From: Clostridiales bacterium | GTDB lineage: Bacteria > Bacillota > Clostridia > Oscillospirales > Oscillospiraceae | Direction: 5' to 3' | Length of the DNA: 47,106 bases | Assembly: GCA_020860575.1 (NCBI GenBank) | Contig: JAJBUB010000061.1 | Coordinates: forward strand, 1 to 47,106 | Part shown: in pieces, positions 41,944 to 47,106 of the stretch | Layout: each line of letters starts with the position of its first letter | How positions within the stretch are numbered: position 1 is the stretch's first letter | Made by a program: the position numbers and the translations under genes | Notes under the pieces: generated by a model | What the model saw: only the letters and a program-made list of their open reading frames with translations | The model's database searches: none | What the model was told of the DNA's origin: nothing

Positions 41944-42375
41944 TCACACGATGGGCAGGCTGGGGGGATTGTTCTCCTTCCGGGACTGAGAGACGACCAC
42001 TCTTCCCTCGTCCAGGGGGACCTTTTTCAGCATAAAGCCGGCGAACCCGGTGGAGCCAAAGAGCTGCCCCACCACCGACTGGAGATAGGGGAACAGGGCG
42101 TCATAGGCCTGGAGATGGACAGCTTTCTTGTCCTCATCGCTCATCACTCCCTGGCAGGAGAACAGCCCCTCCAGGGTGACGGAGACGGAGATGGCCTCCT
42201 CCCCGCTCTTGTCCTCAAAGCTCTGATAGAGGGTGGCCACGCAGTTCTGATTGTTGGCGGCAAATTTGACGTTAAAGTTGAAGTTGCTCCTGAGCTGGAG
42301 CTGTCCCTGCTTTTTGATGTCGTTGCGGAGATGCAGCTCCCGGGTGCGCTGCTGGAGCAGAGTAACGGTTGCCAT
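41944..42375 (-). CDS. SecB-like protein
   Basis: A 143-residue protein resembling SecB, the export chaperone that holds proteins unfolded for SecA. It has the core beta part (LRSNFNFNVKFAANNQNCVATLYQ), LEGLFSCQG, and the C-terminal segment with AYDALFPYLQSVVGQLFGSTGFAGFMLKKV, which matches the ILFPY and later-strand pattern of SecB. SecB proper is mainly a proteobacterial protein, and Firmicute SecB-like proteins are of uncertain role. AGGAGG lies before ATG 42375; a longer frame to 42474 crosses the promoter. It is first of an operon with phoB and phoR. Confidence 0.65.
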   Translation of the reverse strand: MATVTLLQQRTRELHLRNDIKKQGQLQLRSNFNFNVKFAANNQNCVATLYQSFEDKSGEEAISVSVTLEGLFSCQGVMSDEDKKAVHLQAYDALFPYLQSVVGQLFGSTGFAGFMLKKVPLDEGRVVVSQSRKENNPPSLPIV

Positions 42376-42433
42376 GGCGGTTTCCTCCTTATATGAAGTG
42401 CAAAATGGCTGAGGTTTTGTCGGGTATAGGTCA

Positions 42434-42462
42434 ATTATACCACGCATTTGAGGAAAGAACAA
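42434..42462 (-). promoter_or_regulatory. Promoter of the secB-like/phoB/phoR operon
   Basis: Minus strand: TTGTTC (42457-42462), 17-bp spacer, TATAAT (42434-42439) preceded by TGG (extended -10). The ATG is 59 bp further on. Confidence 0.7.
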
Positions 42463-42505
42463 TGCGCGAGCCACAGCTTTTGTCTCCGGCTGTCTCTCAA
42501 AGCAC

Positions 42506-42541
42506 AGACCGCCCCCGGGCTGTCTGTCCTGGGGGCGGTCT
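42506..42541 (-). terminator. Terminator of the transketolase-galM operon
   Basis: A perfect 11-bp stem AGACCGCCCCC/GGGGGCGGTCT (42506-42516 with 42531-42541). The T tract on the minus strand is short (GTGCTTTG). Confidence 0.6.
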
Positions 42542-42550
42542 CTCGATTGC

Positions 42551-43603
42551 TTATCTTACCTCCGTCAGCACGTCGAACTGATACGCCGCCTGCTGGTGGT
42601 AGGTCTCTCCGGGCCGTAGGACGGCGGAGGGGAAGTGGGGGAAATCCGGGGCGCAGGGGAAGCACTGGCTCTCCAGGCAAAAGCCCTGGCGGTTGCCGTA
42701 GGTCGCCCCTCCCTTCCCCGGCCGGGGGCCGTTGGGGGAGATATAATTGCCGGAATAGAGCTGGGTGCCAGGCTGGGTAGTGTAATAGGTCATGCGGATG
42801 CCGGTTTGGTCGCTCCAGGCGGTGGCAACAGGCCGCTCCATGGACGGCTCGTCCAGCACCATGTTCAGGTCGTAGCCGGAGCCGTAGGCCAGCATGGGAT
42901 GGTCGCCGCCGATGTCACGGCCGATGGCCTTGGGAGTGCGGAAGTCGAAGGGGGTGCCCTCTACCGGCAATATCTCCCCGGTGAGCAGGCTGGCGCTGTC
43001 GCAGGCGGTATAGCGGGAGGCGTTCATCTGCAGCAGTGTGTCCAGGATGTCACCGGTGTCGTGGCCCGCCAGGTTGAAATAGACGTGGTTGGTCAGGTTG
43101 ACGATGGTGGCCCGGTCAGTGGTCGCCTGATAGTCCAGTAGAAGGCGATTGTCCTCCGTCAGGGTGTAGCGGTAGCGGACGGAGAGGTTGCCGGGATACC
43201 CCTCCTCCCCGTCGGGGCTGAGGAAGGAAAAGGTCAGGGTGTTGCCGTCCATCTCCCCGTCAAACACCCGGAAGCAGTAGCTGCCGTGGAGGTGGTTGGG
43301 ACCCTCGTTGGCCTGAAGCTGGTAGGTCTCTCCGTCCAGGACAAACCGGGCGTCCCGGAGCCGGTTGGCGAACCGGCCCACCAGATTGCCGAAGAAGCAG
43401 CCGTCCGTCTCGTACTCCGGCACGGTGTCATAACCCAGGGCCACGTCCACTAATTTTCCCGTCCGGTCTGGGACACGGATGGCCTGAATGGCGGCGGCGT
43501 AGGAGAGGATGGACACCTCCATCCCGTTACCGTTGGTCATCTGATACCGGTACACCTTCTGTCCGTCCCGGGTGTAGCCAAAAAACGCCTTTGTAATTGA
43601 CAT
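42551..43603 (-). CDS. galM: Aldose 1-epimerase (mutarotase)
   Basis: A 350-residue enzyme that interconverts alpha and beta anomers of galactose or other aldoses. Motifs are in order: NLVGRFANRL, NHLHG, the catalytic His in NHVYFNLAGH, GYDLN with Asp, and the catalytic Glu in FCLESQCFP. A GGAGG site lies upstream of ATG. It is the third gene after the two transketolase halves, 53 bp downstream of tktC, which fits a sugar-catabolism operon. No galactose genes are in this window. Confidence 0.96.
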   Translation of the reverse strand: MSITKAFFGYTRDGQKVYRYQMTNGNGMEVSILSYAAAIQAIRVPDRTGKLVDVALGYDTVPEYETDGCFFGNLVGRFANRLRDARFVLDGETYQLQANEGPNHLHGSYCFRVFDGEMDGNTLTFSFLSPDGEEGYPGNLSVRYRYTLTEDNRLLLDYQATTDRATIVNLTNHVYFNLAGHDTGDILDTLLQMNASRYTACDSASLLTGEILPVEGTPFDFRTPKAIGRDIGGDHPMLAYGSGYDLNMVLDEPSMERPVATAWSDQTGIRMTYYTTQPGTQLYSGNYISPNGPRPGKGGATYGNRQGFCLESQCFPCAPDFPHFPSAVLRPGETYHQQAAYQFDVLTEVR

Positions 43604-43656
43604 GATGCAGACCTCCTGTCTGTTGGGAAAAGCGCCGGGGCTTCCCAGCCGGAATC

Positions 43657-44598
43657 TTACTTATTTACGAACTCCTTCGCCACCTCGGCGATATGCTCGG
43701 CGGAGAGGCCAAACTGCTTGAGCAGGGCGGCGGCGGGGCCGGAGTGTCCGAACTCGTCGTTGACGCCGATACGCCTGACCGGGGTGGGGAGCCGCTCGCT
43801 GAGCAGGCTGCACACCGCCTCTCCCAGACCGCCGATGATGGAGTGTTCCTCGCAGGTGATGACCCTGCCGCACTCCTTCGCCGCTTTCAGGACGATCTCC
43901 TCATCCAGAGGCTTGATGGTGCAGATGTTGATGACCCGGGCAGAGATGCCGCTCTCGGCCAGCGTTTTCGCCGCCTCCAGCGCCTCGGCCACCAGGATAC
44001 CGGTGGCGATGATGGCCACGTCGTTGCCCTCGGTGAGCTGCTCCCCCTTGCCGATCTCAAAGTGGAAGTCCTCGTCGTGGAACACCGGGCAGGCCGCCCG
44101 GCCAAAGCGCATATACACCGGCCCCTTGTACTCGTAGGCGGCCTTGACACACGCCCGGGCCTCCACGTCGTCGGCAGGGCTCATGACCACCATGCCGGGG
44201 ATGGTGCGCATCAGGGCGAAGTCCTCACAGCACTGGTGGGAGGCCCCGTCCTCGCCCACAGAGATGCCGCCGTGGGTGGCGCCGATCTTCACATTCAGGT
44301 GGGGATAGCCGATGCTGTTGCGCACCTGCTCAAAGGCCCGGCCTGCGGCGAACATGGCAAAGGAGGAGGCGAAGGGCACCAGTCCCGTGGTGGCAAGGCC
44401 CGCCGCCACGCAGATCATATTGGCCTCTGCGATGCCGCAGTCGATATGCCGGTCGGGGAACGCCTTTTTGAACACGCCGGTCTTGGTAGCTCCCGCCAGA
44501 TCGGCATCCAGCACCACCAGGTCCTCATGCTCGGCCCCCAACTCCTTCAGGGCGTTGCCGTAGCTCTCCCGGGTGGCGATCTTTTTCACGTCTGCCAT
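43657..44598 (-). CDS. Transketolase, C-terminal subunit
   Basis: A 313-residue half of a split transketolase. It contains the PYR domain with DADLAGATKTGVFKKAFPDRHIDCGIAEANM, a conserved Glu, and GATHGGISVGEDGASHQCCED, followed by a C-terminal domain. It pairs with the N-terminal half encoded upstream, 1 bp away, and the GGAGG ribosome binding site lies in that gene's last codons, a sign of coupling. Split transketolases are common in Firmicutes and transfer two-carbon units in the pentose phosphate pathway. Confidence 0.95.
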   Translation of the reverse strand: MADVKKIATRESYGNALKELGAEHEDLVVLDADLAGATKTGVFKKAFPDRHIDCGIAEANMICVAAGLATTGLVPFASSFAMFAAGRAFEQVRNSIGYPHLNVKIGATHGGISVGEDGASHQCCEDFALMRTIPGMVVMSPADDVEARACVKAAYEYKGPVYMRFGRAACPVFHDEDFHFEIGKGEQLTEGNDVAIIATGILVAEALEAAKTLAESGISARVINICTIKPLDEEIVLKAAKECGRVITCEEHSIIGGLGEAVCSLLSERLPTPVRRIGVNDEFGHSGPAAALLKQFGLSAEHIAEVAKEFVNK

Positions 44599-44599
44599 C

Positions 44600-45445
44600 T
44601 CAGTTTGCCTCCAATTCTGCCAGCTGCGCGCTCAGCTCGTCCATGGCGATGCGATATTCCTCATCGTTGGGGGCCTTGCCGTGCCAGCCCACCTGGTTCT
44701 CCATATAGCTGACCCCCTTGCCCTTGGTGGTCTTCATGACGATGGCGGAGGGCTTGCCCTTGGTGGCCCGGGCGGCATGGAATGCGGTCTCCAGCTGGTC
44801 AAAGTCGTGGCCGTCCACCTCCTGCACCTGATAGCCGAAGGCCTGGAGCTTGTCCACGATGGGATAGGGACTCATGACGTCGGAAACCTTGCCGTCGATC
44901 TGGAGGTTGTTGTTGTCGATGATGACGCACAGGTTGTCCAGCTTGTAGTGCGCGCCGAACATCAGAGCCTCCCAGACCTGGCCCTCCTGGATTTCGCCAT
45001 CACCCAGCAAGGTGTACACCCGGAAGTCCTTGCCCTGGAGCTTGGCTCCCTTGGCCATGCCCATAGCCACGGAGATGCCCTGGCCCAGAGAGCCGGTGGA
45101 CATATCCACGCCGGGGACGGTGTGCATATTGGGGTGGCCCTGGAGATAGCTGTCGATGTGTCGCAGCGTGGGCAGATCCTCCACCGGGAAGAAGCCCCGG
45201 TTCGCCAGGGCCGCATACAGTCCGGGGGCGGTGTGGCCTTTGGAGAGAACGAACCGGTCCCGTCCGTCCGCTTTGGGGTCCGCCGGGTCGATATTCATCT
45301 CCTTAAAATAGAGATAGGTGAACACATCTGCCGCAGACAGGCTCCCGCCGGGATGGCCCGCCTTTGCGCCGTGGGTAGCCTCGATCACGCCCATCCGCAC
45401 CCTACAGGCAGTGGCGGTAAGCTGTTTCTTTTCCTCCGAGGTCAT
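44600..45445 (-). CDS. Transketolase, N-terminal subunit
   Basis: A 281-residue half with the TPP-binding domain. GHPGGSLS (near 30-37), SKGHTAPGLYAAL, and the TPP motif GDGEIQEGQ...NNN are present; Asp and Asn hold Mg and TPP. ATG 45445 is preferred: AAAGGAG lies 9 bases upstream, and the in-frame ATG 45487 has no such site. First gene of the operon, with its promoter at 45520-45548. Confidence 0.94.
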   Translation of the reverse strand: MTSEEKKQLTATACRVRMGVIEATHGAKAGHPGGSLSAADVFTYLYFKEMNIDPADPKADGRDRFVLSKGHTAPGLYAALANRGFFPVEDLPTLRHIDSYLQGHPNMHTVPGVDMSTGSLGQGISVAMGMAKGAKLQGKDFRVYTLLGDGEIQEGQVWEALMFGAHYKLDNLCVIIDNNNLQIDGKVSDVMSPYPIVDKLQAFGYQVQEVDGHDFDQLETAFHAARATKGKPSAIVMKTTKGKGVSYMENQVGWHGKAPNDEEYRIAMDELSAQLAELEAN

Positions 45446-45519
45446 TCTCTCACGCTCCTTTATTGTCATTTTTGTCTGTTTTGTCATGATACCCCGTCAT
45501 TTTCAGGGGCGCTAGTCAC

Positions 45520-45548
45520 ATTATACACAAGGAATTCCCCCGGTGCAA
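45520..45548 (-). promoter_or_regulatory. Promoter of the transketolase-galM operon
   Basis: Minus strand: TTGCAC (45543-45548), 17-bp spacer, TATAAT (45520-45525). The -35 box and part of the spacer lie inside the hairpin at 45534-45567. Confidence 0.7.
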
Positions 45549-45567
45549 GGGGCCGCACCGGGGGAAT
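45534..45567 (-). terminator. Hairpin after the ROK gene, overlapping the next promoter
   Basis: A perfect 13-bp stem ATTCCCCCGGTGC/GCACCGGGGGAAT, 8-nt loop, about 50 bp past the ROK stop. Its loop-side bases form the -35 box of the transketolase promoter. The T tract is weak (TTCCTTG). Confidence 0.6.
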
Positions 45568-45618
45568 GTGAGAAATCGCAAAATCTGCATCAGGCGAGGA
45601 CAACATTATCCTCCCGCT

Positions 45619-46743
45619 TTAGATCTGGGAGATGAACTGGTTGACAAAGCACAGGGCTGCGCCCACACAGGTGGACCAGTAGCCAAAGCTGGAGACGGTG
45701 CAGTAGCTGCCGTCCGTCTCGAAGCAGGAGAGCTTCTGGAGCCGCTGGCGCAGGTCGTACAGATAGGGGCCGATATAGCCGCCCAGCAGACCGCCCAGCA
45801 CAGTCTGGCAGTCCAGGACCATGTGGATGTTGTTGATGCCGATGGCCAGATGATCCAGATAATCCTTCCACAGCTTCTGGTACTCCTCGTTGCCGTTCTG
45901 AAGCCCCTCGAAGAAGGCCTCGATGGAGATGCCCAGGTCCTCAGAGATGCGGTTGGTGGAGCAATACGCCTCCAGACAGCCCTTCTGGCCGCAGCCGCAC
46001 TGGCGGCCGCCGGGGACGATGGTCATGTGGCCGAACTCGCCACCGTGGAGGGTGTTGCCGTGATAGGTATCGCCGCCCAGAAGCATGGCCCCGCCGATGC
46101 CCCGGTGGAGGAACAGATAGACCATGTTCTTCTTCTCCGGGTTGACCCACCAGGTAGCCAGGCCTCCGGCGTTGGCGTCGTTTTCAAACTGCACCGGGTA
46201 GGGGATGCGGCTGGCGATCCGGTTCAGATCCAGTTCGCTCACCGGCTGCATGGGGGACATCCCGGCGACCCCCTTCTCCATATCCGGAATGCCGCAGACG
46301 GCGATACCCACGCCAAGGAGACGGTTGGTGTCGATGTTGTTGGTGTGGATAAAGTCCTCGATGGCCTTGGCCAGGAAGTCGGCGTATTCGTCGTCGTTGG
46401 CCAAGGGCTTGGTCACCCGCTGGCTGCACAGCAGCTGGGCGCGGATGTTGATACAGGCCAGATGAATCCGCTGGTGGCCGATATACACGCCGATGGCCAG
46501 ACGGACGTTGTTGGAGACGCCAATGGCCCGGGGCTTCCGTCCCCCGGTGGAATCAAAGGTGCCCTGGAACTCCAGCAGATCGGCCTCCTGAAGCTCCTTC
46601 AGGTTTTGGCCCACGGTGGGCAGGCTCAGAGACAGGGCCTGGGCAATATCCTGCTTGGTAACGGGGTGTCCGGCGGAATAGATATACCGGAACACACGAT
46701 TGCGGTTCTGCCGCCGCAGCTCGGCAGTGTTGTAGGTTGCCAT
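45619..46743 (-). CDS. ROK-family transcriptional regulator or sugar kinase-like repressor
   Basis: A 374-residue protein. An N-terminal winged HTH (about 1-70) has RNRVFRYIYSAGHPVTKQDIAQALSLS and PTVGQNL. A ROK sugar-kinase-like domain follows, with FENDANAGGLATWW, HRGIGGAMLLGG, and the zinc motif CGCGQKGCLE at about 244-253. ROK regulators usually repress sugar-use genes and are relieved by a sugar. AAAAGGAG lies before ATG. The transketolase-galM operon follows on the same strand, so it is the obvious target; this is inference. Confidence 0.92.
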   Translation of the reverse strand: MATYNTAELRRQNRNRVFRYIYSAGHPVTKQDIAQALSLSLPTVGQNLKELQEADLLEFQGTFDSTGGRKPRAIGVSNNVRLAIGVYIGHQRIHLACINIRAQLLCSQRVTKPLANDDEYADFLAKAIEDFIHTNNIDTNRLLGVGIAVCGIPDMEKGVAGMSPMQPVSELDLNRIASRIPYPVQFENDANAGGLATWWVNPEKKNMVYLFLHRGIGGAMLLGGDTYHGNTLHGGEFGHMTIVPGGRQCGCGQKGCLEAYCSTNRISEDLGISIEAFFEGLQNGNEEYQKLWKDYLDHLAIGINNIHMVLDCQTVLGGLLGGYIGPYLYDLRQRLQKLSCFETDGSYCTVSSFGYWSTCVGAALCFVNQFISQI

Positions 46744-46765
46744 AACTCTTTACTCCTTTTACCGA

Positions 46766-46779
46766 ACTTTTGGAAAAGT
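46766..46779. promoter_or_regulatory. Candidate ROK operator
   Basis: A perfect 6-bp palindrome ACTTTT-GG-AAAAGT between the proximal promoter and the ROK ATG. A related but imperfect copy (ACTTTTTCCAAAAAATGT) lies near 46849-46866. Such sites suggest autoregulation. Confidence 0.4.
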
Positions 46780-46796
46780 GATTCAACTTCATTTTC

Positions 46797-46824
46797 ATTT
46801 TATCATACCGGCGGGAAAAATCAA
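46797..46824 (-). promoter_or_regulatory. Proximal promoter of the ROK gene
   Basis: Minus strand: TTGATT (46819-46824), 16-bp spacer, TAAAAT (46797-46802). The candidate operator lies between it and the ATG. Confidence 0.5.
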
Positions 46825-47023
46825 GCCCAAAATGAAAATTTTACGCACTTTTTCCAAAAAATGTGCAATATGCGCAAAATGGCTTTTCTTTCCCTTTTGT
46901 AAATGTCTATTTTGACGATTTCCTTCCCAGGTAATCGTTTCTTTCCTGCGAACCCGAAACATTTCCCCGCAAAACGTCCGGGTCCTTTCGGCAGAAAAGG
47001 ACAATTCACCCTCCGGCGTGAGC

Positions 47024-47052
47024 ATTATAGCATGATTTTTCCCGGGTGTCCA
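47024..47052 (-). promoter_or_regulatory. Distal promoter upstream of the ROK gene
   Basis: Minus strand: TGGACA (47047-47052), 17-bp spacer, TATAAT (47024-47029) with TGC before it (extended). A 7-bp perfect hairpin (46982-47002) sits about 15 nt into the transcript. It may give a second, longer ROK transcript or serve an unknown small RNA. The 46744-47106 gap holds only these regulatory elements; I see no gene. Confidence 0.6.
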
Positions 47053-47106
47053 CGAAATGTTGATGGGCAGTTTGTGAAAATTCTCTCAGGGAAAAAGGGT
47101 TCATTC

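Noticed and set aside
46795-47025. 76-codon minus-strand frame upstream of the ROK gene
   Set aside because: Its ATG lies within the -10 box of the distal promoter, so it could not be translated from that transcript. No family features.
1-47106. CRISPR array, insertion sequence, prophage, integron or rRNA
   Set aside because: I saw no direct repeats with regular spacers, no transposase or integrase genes, no phage structural genes, and no rRNA sequence.

Overview
The window looks like chromosome from a GC-rich Firmicute of the Oscillospiraceae type (relatives of Flavonifractor, Lawsonibacter and Pseudoflavonifractor). The evidence is Firmicute gene order (gdpP-rplI-dnaB, tilS-hpt-ftsH, mreC-mreD-mrdA), strong AGGAGG-type ribosome binding sites, and sigma-A promoters (TTGACA-17-TATAAT type) in otherwise GC-rich DNA. 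The genus assignment is inference. I saw no transposase, integrase, phage gene, CRISPR array or rRNA. Most genes are core housekeeping.

Layout. 1-220: the 3' part of tRNA-Gly and a whole tRNA-Cys, each followed by a hairpin. 274-3223: a plus-strand cassette of two different putative esterases and an ATP-grasp ligase. 3235-4519: an M20 amidohydrolase with its own promoter. 4554-12606: a minus-strand block gdpP, rplI, dnaB, tilS, hpt, ftsH (c-di-AMP breakdown, ribosome, replication, tRNA modification, purine salvage, membrane proteolysis). 12904-14952: a GH13 amylase gene broken by one in-frame amber codon. 14989-17103: an HD hydrolase and comM. 17222-24443: a plus-strand operon zapA, U32 protein, dut, maf, mreC, mreD, mrdA for division, elongation and nucleotide hygiene. 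24449-28290: a molybdate ABC operon (modA, modB, modC) divergent from a LysR regulator, with interleaved promoters. 28341-30624: a MATE exporter with a structured leader, then a VanZ-like membrane protein. 30656-34182: pyrE, radC, uvrB. 34187-36605: an acyltransferase and an M16 peptidase. 36679-39518: rpsO and pnp with a long hairpin between them. 39665-39884: an apparent small-RNA locus. 39894-42462: a SecB-like protein and a PhoBR-like two-component system. 42506-45548: a split transketolase and an aldose epimerase, preceded by a ROK regulator (45619-47052).

The most interesting signals are mainly between genes. First is a candidate plus-strand small RNA (promoter 39743-39771, terminator 39849-39884), with four Pho-box-like repeats upstream, next to a PhoR-like kinase. 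Second are the face-to-face interleaved promoters of the mod operon and its divergent LysR gene, with a perfect palindrome beside them. Third is a 92-nt hairpin between rpsO and pnp, resembling the processed pnp leader known from enterobacteria. Fourth is a MATE-gene leader that can form several hairpins. Fifth is the esterase-esterase-ATP-grasp cassette, whose product I cannot name. Sixth is a SecB-like protein in a Firmicute setting. Nothing here is a proven new system; these are leads. Promoters, hairpins and start sites were read by eye, and no homology search or folding program was run.
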